A stretch of DNA of 64,000 nucleotides from NCBI RefSeq assembly GCF_001666755.1, contig NZ_LZJC01000090.1, positions 47,057 through 111,056 of the forward strand. Direction: 5' to 3'. This DNA comes from Mycobacterium sp. E1214 (GTDB lineage: Bacteria; Actinomycetota; Actinomycetes; Mycobacteriales; Mycobacteriaceae). Below, piece by piece: positions 47,740 to 56,721 of the stretch. A program made the translations under genes and the position numbers. The notes under the pieces are model-generated. The model was not told the DNA's origin and did not search any database. It worked only from the letters and a program-made list of their open reading frames with translations. Position 1 is the first letter of the stretch. Each line of letters opens with the position of its first letter.

Positions 47740-48788
47740 TGCGCACGGCTACCACGGTCGAATTCTCCGGCGGCGCAGCCGAGGTCGCCGACGTGGCGAC
47801 GTTCGCCGTCGAGGCGGAGCGGCTCGGCCTCGACGTGTGCTGGGTCGCCGAGGCGTGGGGCGCCGACGCCGTGTCCGCGCTGGGTTACGTCGCCGCGCGC
47901 ACCGACCGGATGCTGCTGGGTTCGGGGGTGCTGCAGGCCGGGACGCGGTCCCCGGTGCTGGTGGCGCAAACCGCGATCACGTTGTCCAATCTGTCGCGCG
48001 GCAGGTTCATGCTCGGGCTGGGGGCCTCCGGCCCGCAGGTGATCGAGGGACTGCACGGCGCCTCGTTCGATCACCCGCTGGCCCGCATCGCCGAAACCGT
48101 CGACATCGTGCGGGACGCGTTCGCGGGCGGCAAGATCGCGTACGAGGGCGAGCAATTTCGCATCCCCCGGCCGGGCGGCGAGGCGGTGCCGATGCGTCTG
48201 TCCACCCGGGTGGAGCATCACATCCCGATCTACCTCGCGGCCCTGTCACCGGCGATGCTGCGGCTGACCGGGCGGGTCGCCGACGGCTGGCTGGGCACCA
48301 GCTTCGTCCCCGAGGGAGCCGGCGCCGCCTACTTCGCGCATCTCGACGCGGGCCTGAACGCCGCCGGTCGCAACCGCGCCGACATCGACATCTGCCAGGG
48401 CGCCGAAGTAGCCTTCGCCGCCGGTGACGACGAGCTGCGCCGCATGGTCGCCGGCCGCAAGAAGGAGCTGGCGTTCAGCCTCGGCGGGATGGGCTCGTCG
48501 AGCACGAACTACTACAACCGGGCCTACAGCAGGCAGGGCTGGGCCGAGGCCGCCGCCGAGGTGCGCCGGCGCTGGCAGCGCGGCGACCGCGAGGGGGCGG
48601 CCGACGTGGTAACCGACGAGATGGTGCTGGCTACGACGCTGATCGGCACCCAGGAGATGGTGCGGGCCCGGTTGGCGGTGTGGCGCGACGCCGGGGTGAA
48701 CACCGTGCGGCTGTACCCGGCGGGGGACACGTTGGACGCCAGATTGACCACGCTGGGCCGGGCCATCGACCTGGTACGCGCGGTCTAA
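47739..48788 (+). CDS. LLM-class F420-dependent oxidoreductase
   Basis: A 349-residue luciferase-like protein: LGLDVCWVAEAWGADAVSAL, GSGVLQAGTRSPVLVAQTA, SRGRFMLGLGASGPQVIEGLHG and a C-terminal VRLYPAGDTLDAR. The GASGPQV pattern is common in F420-dependent members. The ATG overlaps the SRPBCC stop, so the two probably act on one lipid or small molecule. It converges on the DUF1214-like gene with a few bases of overlap. Confidence 0.87.
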   Translation: MRTATTVEFSGGAAEVADVATFAVEAERLGLDVCWVAEAWGADAVSALGYVAARTDRMLLGSGVLQAGTRSPVLVAQTAITLSNLSRGRFMLGLGASGPQVIEGLHGASFDHPLARIAETVDIVRDAFAGGKIAYEGEQFRIPRPGGEAVPMRLSTRVEHHIPIYLAALSPAMLRLTGRVADGWLGTSFVPEGAGAAYFAHLDAGLNAAGRNRADIDICQGAEVAFAAGDDELRRMVAGRKKELAFSLGGMGSSSTNYYNRAYSRQGWAEAAAEVRRRWQRGDREGAADVVTDEMVLATTLIGTQEMVRARLAVWRDAGVNTVRLYPAGDTLDARLTTLGRAIDLVRAV

Positions 48789-49882
48789 GCCGTCGGCGCG
48801 TCGGCGGCCTTGACCAGGCGGACGTCGGGCCGCGCCGGCACCTCGTCGGCGAGGAACCAGCGGAAGGCCAGGTTGCCGCGCGGATAGCCCAGCGTCGTCA
48901 GCGAATTGGGGTGCGCGGTGGGCTCGCGGGACAACACCACCGTCACCGAGCCGTCACCGTTGGGCACGGCGCTGTGGCCGTTGATGGAGCAGCGCGCGTC
49001 GGCCGCACCGTAGGTGGCCATGAATTGGTTCCACACCACGAGGTTCCAGAACCGGCACGCCGGTGGCCGGTGCGTGATCACCAGCGCCTCGTCGTCGTCG
49101 AGCACGAAGCTGCCGTAGGAATAGCAGGCGTCGCGGGCCGACCAGCCGAAATTTGCGTCCGGGACTTGATAGGGCTCGGCGAATTGGTTTGCGGTGTGGG
49201 CGGTTTCGTGGCCGAGCGCGTGCTCCTCGGTGGCGCGGCTACCGACGGCCAGCGGCACGATGGCGAACAGAGTGCGCATCCAGGTCGCGGCGGCCCGCAG
49301 CCGCGCGGCGGTCTCGGCGTCACCGTGGCGGATGGGGTCCGGCTCGTCGAGCGCGTGGATGCGCCACGTGACGGGCCGGCCGGTCAGCGGGTCGGCCTGA
49401 TAATCGCGGGTCATCAGGACGGCCGCGTCGGGCGTCGCGGGGAAGTCGAACGTGAAGTTGCCGTCGGCGTCGACGTCGAGATCGGTGTCGCGGACGATGG
49501 CGACCACCCGGTCCGACCACGCCCCGGGGGTGGGCTCGTTGTAGGCGGTCACCGAAAAATACACGCTGTCACCGGCATTGCCGCTGACGCGGTAGCGCCG
49601 CCGCGGATCGACGGGGCACAGGTGATAGTAGGCGTCGGTGTTGTCCCCACCCCAGCGGCGGTCCCGGCGAAACGGCGTGTTGACGGCGACGAACTGCGGG
49701 CGCCCGGGCTCGGTGAACAGGTACGTGTCCAGCGCGACGCCCAGCGAGGTGGCGAGCATGCGGTAGCCGTCGGCGACGTGTCGGTCGTCGGTGACGGCCC
49801 GGTCACCGGAGAGAAACGACCCGTCCAGGTCGCCCAGCGTGCTCAGCAGGTCGCGCCACGCGGCCGTCGACTGGTGTGTCAT
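48785..49882 (-). CDS. DUF1214-like protein of unknown function
   Basis: A 365-residue protein with DTYLFTEPGRPQFVAVNTP near the start, PVDPRRRYRVSGNAGDSVYFSVTAY in the middle and a C-terminal domain (WNQFMATYGAADARCSING, then GSVTVVLSREPT) like DUF1214. Function is unknown. It has no signal peptide. The ATG overlaps the TetR stop by 4 bp, so the two form an operon. A very long frame running through to 51769 is a shadow and not a fusion. Confidence 0.75.
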   Translation of the reverse strand: MTHQSTAAWRDLLSTLGDLDGSFLSGDRAVTDDRHVADGYRMLATSLGVALDTYLFTEPGRPQFVAVNTPFRRDRRWGGDNTDAYYHLCPVDPRRRYRVSGNAGDSVYFSVTAYNEPTPGAWSDRVVAIVRDTDLDVDADGNFTFDFPATPDAAVLMTRDYQADPLTGRPVTWRIHALDEPDPIRHGDAETAARLRAAATWMRTLFAIVPLAVGSRATEEHALGHETAHTANQFAEPYQVPDANFGWSARDACYSYGSFVLDDDEALVITHRPPACRFWNLVVWNQFMATYGAADARCSINGHSAVPNGDGSVTVVLSREPTAHPNSLTTLGYPRGNLAFRWFLADEVPARPDVRLVKAADAPTA

Positions 49883-50454
49883 GCGCTGATTCCCTTCAGG
49901 AGCAGGGTTGTGGTGCGCTCGACCCAGGAGTCGTCGAGCACGTCGCCTCGGGTGAGCACGGCGACCAGCGCGACTCCGGCGATGGTCTCGGCCAGTTCGG
50001 TGGCGGTGACGTCCGCCCGGATGACGCCGTCGGCCGCGGCGCGGCGGAGGCGCGCGGCGAGGCCGCCGGTGATGATGTCGGCGAACCGGTCCAACAGGGC
50101 CGCGTGCAGCGTGGGGTCGGCCGCCATCTCTCCGACCAGGTCGGGCAGCGCCGCCCTGGCCGCCGGGGTGGCTAAGAAAGTGACTGTGCGACAGACCATT
50201 TCGCGCAGGTCGTCGGGCAGCGACCCGGTGTCGGGCACCGAGGTGGCGGCGTCGATCGGGAACACCGCCTCGTGCACCAGGTGCGCTTTGCTCGGCCAGC
50301 GCCGGTAGATGGCCGGCTTGCTGGTGCCCGCGCGCTGGGCAATGGCGGAGACCAGCAGGCCCTGGTATCCGGTCTCGGCGAGCAGCTCCACCGTGGCCCG
50401 CAGCACCGCGGCGTCGATGCGCGGATCGCGGGGCCGGCCAAAATCTACAACCAT
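49879..50454 (-). CDS. TetR family regulator
   Basis: A 191-residue regulator with helix-turn-helix GLLVSAIAQRAGTSKPAIYRRWPSKAHLV (recognition helix SKPAIYRRW) and a TetR C-terminal domain. ATG 50454 begins MVVDFGRPRDPRID, a usual start for this group. It is divergent from the sulfotransferase gene with a 28-bp spacer containing TTAC-N10-GTAA. It likely controls its own operon with the DUF1214-like gene and perhaps the sulfotransferase. Confidence 0.87.
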   Translation of the reverse strand: MVVDFGRPRDPRIDAAVLRATVELLAETGYQGLLVSAIAQRAGTSKPAIYRRWPSKAHLVHEAVFPIDAATSVPDTGSLPDDLREMVCRTVTFLATPAARAALPDLVGEMAADPTLHAALLDRFADIITGGLAARLRRAAADGVIRADVTATELAETIAGVALVAVLTRGDVLDDSWVERTTTLLLKGISA

Positions 50455-50482
50455 TACGAAACCTAGAGTAACATAAGTCGGC

Positions 50483-51754
50483 GTGACCGACATCACCGTC
50501 GACCCGCCCGTGCATCTGGACGACCTCGCCGCGCCCCGTTACAGCGCGCAGGCCCAGCAGATCCTCGACATGATGGCCGCGCTGGAACCCGACTGCGCCC
50601 TCGATGCCGACGCGTTGCACGCGCGGGCGAGCGCCGATACCGGCCTCCGGGATTTCGGGCCGCAGGATTACCGCGAGCGCCTGGACGTCTATCTCGCGGC
50701 GCTGCGGGACATCCCGGGACGCCACCCCGCCGGTACGGTCAACTTCTACGCCCAACTGCTGCAATTGCTGAAGAACCGGCTGCTGCTGACGGATCTGCTG
50801 ACCCGCCACCCCGAGATCGACGAAATCGAACTTGAGCCGCCGGTGGTGATCGCCGGGTTGCCGCGCACGGGCACCACCCATCTGCACAACATGCTGGCGG
50901 CGGCGCCCACCTTTCGCACCATGCCGTATTGGGAAAGCGTCGAGCCGTTTCCCATGCCGGCCGAGCGGGGCGTGGTGCCCGACCCGCGCCGCGCGCGCAT
51001 GGACGTCGCGGTCGGCGTGCTCGACGTGGTGATGCCCCACTTCGCGCTGATGCACGAGATGACGACCGACCACGTCCACGAAGAGATCCAGCTGTTGGCC
51101 AACGATTTCTCCACGATGCTGTTCGAAACCCTGGCCGACGTGCCGGCCTGGCGGGACTACTACCAAAGCCACGACCAGACACCGCATTACCGATACCTGG
51201 CCCGCCAGCTCAAGGCCATGCAGTTCCTGCGGGGAGGGCGGCGCTGGCTGCTGAAGTCCCCGCAGCACCTGGAGCAGGTGCCGGTGCTCAACCGGGTGTT
51301 TCCCGGCAGCGTCGTCGTGTTCACCCACCGCGATCCCGTGCCCGTCGCGCTGTCGATGATCGCCATGATCACCTACTCCGCGCGCATGCACCGCTCGGCC
51401 GTGCCGGTGCACGACATCGCCGCCTCCTGGGTCGACCGGCTCGGCCAGATGCTCGCGGCACTGCTGCGCGACCGCGACGTGCTCGGTGCCGACCGCTCGA
51501 CCGACGTGCGTTTCGACGACTTCATGGCCGACGAAATGGCGGTCGCCCAACGGGTTTACGAGCTGTCCGGCGAGCCGTTCGCCGACCAGGCGCGCGCGGC
51601 CGTCGCCGACTACCTCGCGGGGCACCGCCGCGGCCGGCTGGGCAACGTCGCGACGTCCTGCGAGATGTTCGGCCTCGACGAGGCCGATCTGCGCGCGCGG
51701 TTCGCCGCCTACACCGACCGCTTCCTCAACGGCGCCCGAGGCGCTACCTTCTGA
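50483..51754 (+). CDS. sulfotransferase family protein
   Basis: A 423-residue sulfotransferase with the 5'-phosphosulfate loop GLPRTGTTHLHN (near 125) and the 3'-phosphate motif FTHRDPVPVALS (near 281). It would move sulfate from PAPS to a hydroxyl of a lipid or small metabolite, as mycobacterial Stf enzymes do for sulfolipids. GTG start at 50483. It ends 4 bp before ephF. Acceptor unknown. Confidence 0.88.
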   Translation: MTDITVDPPVHLDDLAAPRYSAQAQQILDMMAALEPDCALDADALHARASADTGLRDFGPQDYRERLDVYLAALRDIPGRHPAGTVNFYAQLLQLLKNRLLLTDLLTRHPEIDEIELEPPVVIAGLPRTGTTHLHNMLAAAPTFRTMPYWESVEPFPMPAERGVVPDPRRARMDVAVGVLDVVMPHFALMHEMTTDHVHEEIQLLANDFSTMLFETLADVPAWRDYYQSHDQTPHYRYLARQLKAMQFLRGGRRWLLKSPQHLEQVPVLNRVFPGSVVVFTHRDPVPVALSMIAMITYSARMHRSAVPVHDIAASWVDRLGQMLAALLRDRDVLGADRSTDVRFDDFMADEMAVAQRVYELSGEPFADQARAAVADYLAGHRRGRLGNVATSCEMFGLDEADLRARFAAYTDRFLNGARGATF

Positions 51755-51758
51755 ACAC

Positions 51759-52643
51759 ATGGTCACCATGCCCGCCCTGGACGGGGTCGAACATCGCTAC
51801 GTCGAACTGGGCGAGGGGGTCACGATTCACGTCGCCGACGCGGGTCCCGCCGCCGGGCCCGCGGTCATGCTGGTGCACGGCTTCCCCGAAAACTGGTGGG
51901 AGTGGCGCAATCTGATCACGCCGCTGGCGGCCGAGGGGTACCGGGTGCTGTGCCCGGACCTGCGTGGGGCGGGATGGAGTTCGGCGCCGCGCAGCAGCTA
52001 CCGCAAGGACGAGATGGCCGACGACCTCGCGGGCGTCCTGGACCGCCTGGGCGTCTCGACCGTGCGGCTGGTTGCGCACGATTGGGGCGGGCCGGTGGCG
52101 TTCATCATGATGCTGCGCCACCCGGAGAAGGTCTCCGGATTCTTCGGGCTCAACACCGCGGCGCCGTTCGTCAAGCGCGACCTCGCCACGGTTCGCAACA
52201 TCTGGCGGTTCTGGTACCAGATCCCGATATCGCTGCCCGGCATCGGCCCCCGGGTGATCCGCCATCCCAACTCGCGGTTTTTGAAGATGTTGGGCTCGTG
52301 GGTGGGCGCCGGCTTCTCCTTGCCCGACGACGCCGTCCGCCTCTACGCCGAGTGCATGCAGCAGCCGGGGCACGCCGAGGCGGGGTCCCGCTGGTATCGC
52401 ACGTTCCAGACCACGGAGATGCTGCGCTGGATGCGTGGGGAGTACGCCGACGCCCGCGTTGACGTCCCGGTGCGCTGGCTCAGCGGCACCGAAGACCCGG
52501 TGATGAGGCCGGAGTTGATCAGCGGATACGGCGACCACATCAGCGATTTCGAGGTCGAGCTGGTCGAGGGCGTCGGCCACTGGATCGTCGAGCAGCGGCC
52601 CGAGCTGGTCCTCGACCGGCTGCGGGCGTTTCTCAAGGCCTGA
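51759..52643 (+). CDS. ephF: epoxide hydrolase EphF (alpha/beta hydrolase)
   Basis: A 294-residue alpha/beta hydrolase with the oxyanion motif HGFPENWWEWR, nucleophile D108 (AHDWGGPVA), cap-domain region and catalytic H274 (VGHWIVEQRP). It matches M. tuberculosis EphF (Rv0134). It opens epoxides to diols, probably of fatty or mycolic acids. ATG 51759 is used; ATG 51768 is an alternative. Its 3' end overlaps the convergent alcohol dehydrogenase gene by 11 bp. Confidence 0.9.
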   Translation: MVTMPALDGVEHRYVELGEGVTIHVADAGPAAGPAVMLVHGFPENWWEWRNLITPLAAEGYRVLCPDLRGAGWSSAPRSSYRKDEMADDLAGVLDRLGVSTVRLVAHDWGGPVAFIMMLRHPEKVSGFFGLNTAAPFVKRDLATVRNIWRFWYQIPISLPGIGPRVIRHPNSRFLKMLGSWVGAGFSLPDDAVRLYAECMQQPGHAEAGSRWYRTFQTTEMLRWMRGEYADARVDVPVRWLSGTEDPVMRPELISGYGDHISDFEVELVEGVGHWIVEQRPELVLDRLRAFLKA

Positions 52644-53676
52644 CCAGGATCCGGATCGGGTTGCCGTCCTGGCGCTCCAACTTCTCGATGCCCAGCGGCA
52701 GCTCCTCCAGCGCGACGACCTCGCTGATCGAACGGGAAAGGTCAAGCCGGCCAAGGGAAACCAGCTTGGCGAGGGTCTCGACGTCGACGTTCTGATAACC
52801 GAGGTGGCCGAGCACCTGCTTGCGGCTGAGCCCGAACATGGCGGTGGGCCCGACGGTCGGTGACTCGGCGCTCATCCCCACGCCCACCAGGCGGCCGCCG
52901 GAGGTGAGGCAGCCCAGGGCCTGTTCGAACGTGCTCTTGAGCCCCACGGCGTCGAAGGCGACGTCGAGCTTGCGGCCGCCGGTGACCTCGGCGATCTTGT
53001 CGTGCAGCCCCGCGTCGGCCGCGTCGAACGCATGGTCGGCGCCGATGTCGAGGGCGCGCTCGAGCACCGCGGGGTTGATGTCGACCGCGATCACCGGGAC
53101 GGCGCCGACCAATCGCGCGAGCTGCACGATGTGCGTGCCGACCCCGCCGACGCCCCACACGCCGACCGATTCCCCGACGGCCACCCGCGCGGTGCGGACC
53201 ACGGCGCCGTACGGCGTGGACACGGCGTCGGCCAGGATCGCGGCTTGCTCCAACGGGACGTTGTCGGGGACCCGGGTGAGGCCGGCGGCCTGGGCCACGG
53301 TGTATTCGGCCCACGCCCCGTCGTAGGCGAACGCCATCAACTGGATGCGCAGGCAGTTCACCGCGTCCCCGCGCCGGCAGTTGGCGCAGGACTGACACGG
53401 CCGGCCCGCCGCGACGACGACGCGGTCGCCCTCCGTCCAACCGGTCACCCCGGGTCCGAGTTGCGCGATCGTGCCCGACGCCTCGTGGCCCTGCGTCACG
53501 ACCGGACGCTGGGCCGGAAACGTCCCGTTGATCAGGCTGAGGTCGGAGTGGCAGATGCCGCAGAACGCGACCTTGACCAGAACTTCGCCCGGGCCCGGCT
53601 GCGGAATCGGAACATCTTCCAGCACAACCGTTTTAGTGTCCGCGTAGAAGCGCTCGGCGCGCATGGTCGAAGCCAT
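52633..53676 (-). CDS. zinc-dependent alcohol dehydrogenase
   Basis: A 347-residue MDR alcohol dehydrogenase with catalytic zinc ligands C39 and H64 (CGICHSD, GHEASG), structural zinc cysteines C94, C97, C100 and C108, and the cofactor loop VWGVGGVGTH. It oxidises primary alcohols or reduces aldehydes with NAD(P). It lies between ephF and the molbindin and has no counterpart at this place in M. tuberculosis. Start ATG 53676 or ATG 53664. Confidence 0.9.
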   Translation of the reverse strand: MASTMRAERFYADTKTVVLEDVPIPQPGPGEVLVKVAFCGICHSDLSLINGTFPAQRPVVTQGHEASGTIAQLGPGVTGWTEGDRVVVAAGRPCQSCANCRRGDAVNCLRIQLMAFAYDGAWAEYTVAQAAGLTRVPDNVPLEQAAILADAVSTPYGAVVRTARVAVGESVGVWGVGGVGTHIVQLARLVGAVPVIAVDINPAVLERALDIGADHAFDAADAGLHDKIAEVTGGRKLDVAFDAVGLKSTFEQALGCLTSGGRLVGVGMSAESPTVGPTAMFGLSRKQVLGHLGYQNVDVETLAKLVSLGRLDLSRSISEVVALEELPLGIEKLERQDGNPIRILVRP

Positions 53677-53685
53677 GTCGCGATG

Positions 53686-53898
53686 TTACTCGACGCCGAT
53701 GGTGACTTCCGTCGACTTGATGAACACCGTCGCCGACTGGCCCACCTGCAAATCGAGGTCGGTCGCGGCGTCCCTGGTGATGGAGGAGGTGATGACCTGG
53801 TCGCCGCCGTCGAGCTGCACCTTCACGACGGCCATCACGGCGCCGAGGTCGACCTCGGTGATGATTCCCTTGAGCTGGTTTCGCGTCGATAGCCGCAT
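53686..53898 (-). CDS. lone TOBE-domain molybdate-binding protein (molbindin)
   Basis: A 70-residue single Mop/TOBE domain: STRNQLKGIITEVDLGAVMA, VITSSITRDAATDLDLQVG, SATVFIKSTEVTIG. Such small proteins bind molybdate or tungstate as oligomers and buffer it in the cytoplasm. ATG 53898 has AAGGACC upstream. It is 9 bp upstream of the alcohol dehydrogenase start on the same strand, so the two may be cotranscribed, although that enzyme needs zinc and not molybdenum. No molybdenum enzyme is visible in the window. Confidence 0.85.
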   Translation of the reverse strand: MRLSTRNQLKGIITEVDLGAVMAVVKVQLDGGDQVITSSITRDAATDLDLQVGQSATVFIKSTEVTIGVE

Positions 53899-53969
53899 CG
53901 CAAGGTCCTTAGGTGAGGGTGGGTCGGGGACTGCGGTGAGCCTAGCCCCGCGACGCGTCGTTGCGGCGG

Positions 53970-54587
53970 CTAACGCCGCGGGCCGAGCAGGGCGATCGAC
54001 GCGTCGACTGCGGGGTCGACGATGCCGCGCACCGGCTTGCCGTCCTCGACGGCCAGCGCCGTCAGCTCCCGCAGGCCGCCGAGCAGGATCACGGCCAGCG
54101 GCGTGGTCAGCGGCGGCAGCTCGGCGCGCCGGAAGCCCGGGCTGGCGCTGAGGTCGATGAGCAGGCTCGACAGCAGTTCGAGCCCGCGCCGCTGCACCGG
54201 GCGGGCGGCGGCGCCCAGCGAGGGCAGCTCGCGGATCCAGCTCAACGTGATGGCCGGGCGGGACTCGATGTAGCCGACGTAGGCCTCGACGGCCTGCCGG
54301 ATCTGCTCGTGCCAATCGGCCTCGGGATCCACCGTCGCCTGGATGCGACCCCCGAGCCGCTCGATGTCGGTGGCCAGCAGCTCGAGGAAGCACTCCTCTT
54401 TGCCGGCGAACTGGTCGTAGAACGTGCGCTTGGACGTGCGGGCGTGACGGACGACGTCGGCGACGGTGCTGGCGCGGTAGCCACGCTCGGTGATCGAGGC
54501 GGCCAGACCGTCGAGCAGCCGGAGCCGGAACGGATCGACCGTCGCGGCGGCCGGATCGCCCGTCGCGGTGCGCGCTGCTGCCGTCAT
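53970..54587 (-). CDS. TetR family regulator (Rv0135c-like)
   Basis: A 205-residue regulator with helix-turn-helix STVADVVRHARTSKRTFYDQFAGKEECFL (recognition helix SKRTFYDQF) and a C-terminal ligand domain. It corresponds to M. tuberculosis Rv0135c and is divergent from cyp138. Two copies of an identical palindrome lie in the spacer, so it very probably represses itself and cyp138. Confidence 0.9.
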   Translation of the reverse strand: MTAAARTATGDPAAATVDPFRLRLLDGLAASITERGYRASTVADVVRHARTSKRTFYDQFAGKEECFLELLATDIERLGGRIQATVDPEADWHEQIRQAVEAYVGYIESRPAITLSWIRELPSLGAAARPVQRRGLELLSSLLIDLSASPGFRRAELPPLTTPLAVILLGGLRELTALAVEDGKPVRGIVDPAVDASIALLGPRR

Positions 54588-54624
54588 AGCGGTGGCCCCC
54601 TTTCCGGCAGAAGCTTGTCACGCT

Positions 54625-54642
54625 CGGTACACCAGAGTACCG
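54625..54642. promoter_or_regulatory. TetR operator copy 1, TetR-cyp138 divergon
   Basis: CGGTAC-ACCAGA-GTACCG is a perfect 6-bp-arm palindrome in the 129-bp divergent spacer. Its core GGTAC-N6-GTACC recurs once more 34 bp to the right, about three helical turns away. Confidence 0.7.
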
Positions 54643-54659
54643 TCCCTGTCTAGAACCGC

Positions 54660-54675
54660 GGTACATCGCAGTACC
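54660..54675. promoter_or_regulatory. TetR operator copy 2, TetR-cyp138 divergon
   Basis: GGTAC-ATCGCA-GTACC repeats the arms of copy 1 exactly with a different spacer. It is 41 bp upstream of the cyp138 ATG, where a repressor would block the promoter. Confidence 0.7.
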
Positions 54676-54716
54676 AAGCCTGCGGCCGCTTGCGCACAGT
54701 TGGGAGCAGCAGCGCC

Positions 54717-56042
54717 ATGAGCGAACTAGTGACCGCCGCACCGGCGTCGCCCGCCGTCCACCTGCCCCCGGCCACGCGTCTCCCAAAGATGGCGCAGGGT
54801 CTGGGTTTTGCCGCGTCGCGACGCAGCATGATGCAGTGGCTGAGCCGCCGTCACGGGGACGTGTTCGGACTGCGGCTGCCCATGTACGGCCGCGTGGTGG
54901 TGGTCGGCGATCCGCAGCTGGCCAAGCAGGTCTTCACCACCAGCCCCGACGAGCTGGGCAACATCCAACCCAACCTCAGCCGCCTGTTCGGGTCGGGATC
55001 CGTCTTCGGGCTCGACGGCGAGGCGCACCGCCGCCGGCGGCGCCTGCTGGCCCCGCCGTTTCACGGCAAGAGCATGAAGAACTACGAGGCGATCATCGAG
55101 GAAGAGACGTTGCGTGAGGCCGCCGGCTGGCCCGAAGGCGAGCCTTTCGCGACGCTGCCGTCGATGATGCACATCACGCTCAACGCGATCCTGCGCGCCG
55201 TGTTCGGGGCCGAAGGCGCCGAACTCGACGAGCTGCGCCGGCTCATCCCGCCGTGGGTCACGCTGGGGTCGCGCATGGCGACGGTGCCCAAACCCAAACG
55301 CAGCTACGGGCGCTACACGCCCTGGGGGCGGCTGGAACTGTGGCGCAGCCAGTACGACCGCGTCATCGGCACGCTGATCGACGCCGAGCGGGCGGACCCG
55401 CATTTCGAGGACCGTACCGACGTTCTGGCGCTGCTGCTGCGCAGCACCTACGAGGACGGAAGCGCCATGTCCGCCAAGGACATCGGCGACGAGCTGCTCA
55501 CCCTGCTGGCCGCCGGCCACGAGACGACGGCCGCCACCCTGGCGTGGGCGTTCGAGCGGCTGACCCGGCACCCGGACACGCTGGCCGCGCTGGCGCGCGA
55601 GGCCGACGACGGCGGCAACGACTTGCGGCAGGCGACGATCCTGGAGGTGCAGCGGGTGCGGACCGTCATCGACTTCGCCCCCCGCCGCGTGCTGGTCCCG
55701 CGTTACCGCCTGGGCGAGTGGGTCCTGCCGCAGGGGCACTCGCTGCTGGTGGCCATCGCCAAGATCCACGAGGACCCCGCTGTGTTCCCCGAGCCGCAAC
55801 GCTTCGACCCGTCCCGCTACCTCAACACCAAGCCGTCGTCCTTCGCCTGGATCCCCTTCGGCGGGGGCACCCGCCGGTGCGTGGGCGCGGCGTTCGCCAA
55901 CATGGAGATGGATGTGGTGTTGCGAACGGTGTTGCGCCACTTCGTCATCGAGACCACCGCAGAGCCGGACGAACGCCGGCACTGCCGCGGCGTCGCCTAC
56001 ACACCGAAGGGCGGCGGCCGGGTGGTCGTGCACCGGCGCTAG
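54717..56042 (+). CDS. cyp138: cytochrome P450 CYP138
   Basis: A 441-residue P450. The I-helix has AAGHETTAATLAW, the K-helix EVQRVR is at the ExxR place, and the heme loop FGGGTRRCVGAAFA carries Cys388. Length equals M. tuberculosis CYP138 (Rv0136). It hydroxylates an unknown, probably lipophilic substrate with electrons from a ferredoxin. GTG 54690 is in frame, but ATG 54717 with GGGAG upstream gives the known length. It is controlled by the divergent TetR. Confidence 0.93.
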   Translation: MSELVTAAPASPAVHLPPATRLPKMAQGLGFAASRRSMMQWLSRRHGDVFGLRLPMYGRVVVVGDPQLAKQVFTTSPDELGNIQPNLSRLFGSGSVFGLDGEAHRRRRRLLAPPFHGKSMKNYEAIIEEETLREAAGWPEGEPFATLPSMMHITLNAILRAVFGAEGAELDELRRLIPPWVTLGSRMATVPKPKRSYGRYTPWGRLELWRSQYDRVIGTLIDAERADPHFEDRTDVLALLLRSTYEDGSAMSAKDIGDELLTLLAAGHETTAATLAWAFERLTRHPDTLAALAREADDGGNDLRQATILEVQRVRTVIDFAPRRVLVPRYRLGEWVLPQGHSLLVAIAKIHEDPAVFPEPQRFDPSRYLNTKPSSFAWIPFGGGTRRCVGAAFANMEMDVVLRTVLRHFVIETTAEPDERRHCRGVAYTPKGGGRVVVHRR

Positions 56043-56105
56043 GCCGTGGCGACGAAGCCCATGCGATAAGTCAAGCGCGACAACGCAATTCGACGTCGCG
56101 CGGGG

Positions 56106-56618
56106 TCACTGGTTCAACGAGGCGCGGCGCGGCAACTTCCACCCGGGGCGAATGTAGTGGCAGGTGTACCCGCTCGGGTAGTGCTGCAGATAGTCCTGGT
56201 GTTCGGGCTCGGCCTCCCAGAAGTCCCCCGCCGGGCTGACCTCCGTCACCACCTTGCCGGGCCACAGGCCGGACGCGTCGACGTCGGCGATGGTGTCCAG
56301 GGCGACGCGCTTCTGCTCCTCGTCGAGGTAGAAGATGGCCGACCGGTAACTGGTGCCCCGGTCGTTGCCCTGGCGGTTCTTCGTTGTCGGGTCGTGGATC
56401 TGGAAGAAGAACTCCAAGATGGTGCGGTAGTCGGTGACCGCGGGGTCGAACTCGATCTCGATGGCCTCGGCGTGCGTCCCGTGGTTGCGGTAGGTCGCGT
56501 GCGGCACGTCGCCGCCGGTATACCCGACGCGGGTGGACACCACGCCCGGCTGCTTGCGGATGAGCTCCTGCATGCCCCAGAAGCAGCCGCCCGCAAGGAT
56601 CGCTTTCTGAGTCGTCAT
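56106..56618 (-). CDS. msrA: peptide methionine (S)-S-oxide reductase MsrA
   Basis: A 170-residue repair enzyme with catalytic Cys12 in [30 protein letters not shown] (pieces GYTGG and GTHAEAIEI), [18 protein letters not shown] and a C-terminal [10 protein letters not shown]. It reduces methionine sulfoxide with thioredoxin. The frame opens at 56636, but GGAGG lies nine bases before ATG 56618. It corresponds to M. tuberculosis Rv0137c but has a shorter C-terminal end. Confidence 0.95.
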   Translation of the reverse strand: MTTQKAILAGGCFWGMQELIRKQPGVVSTRVGYTGGDVPHATYRNHGTHAEAIEIEFDPAVTDYRTILEFFFQIHDPTTKNRQGNDRGTSYRSAIFYLDEEQKRVALDTIADVDASGLWPGKVVTEVSPAGDFWEAEPEHQDYLQHYPSGYTCHYIRPGWKLPRRASLNQ

Positions 56619-56721
56619 TTGGCTCGTCCTCCTCATCGGCGCACTGCCGCCCAGGCTACACTCCGCCGATGACGTGCAACGGTGCGCTGAGGCCGGCCGC
56701 GGGACCGGAAGACGTCGCGTC

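Noticed and set aside
48785..51769. A 994-codon frame that seems to fuse several genes
   Set aside because: Only its last 365 codons show a protein family; the rest is antisense shadow of the sulfotransferase and TetR genes, and a TetR gene with its own start overlaps the true ATG.
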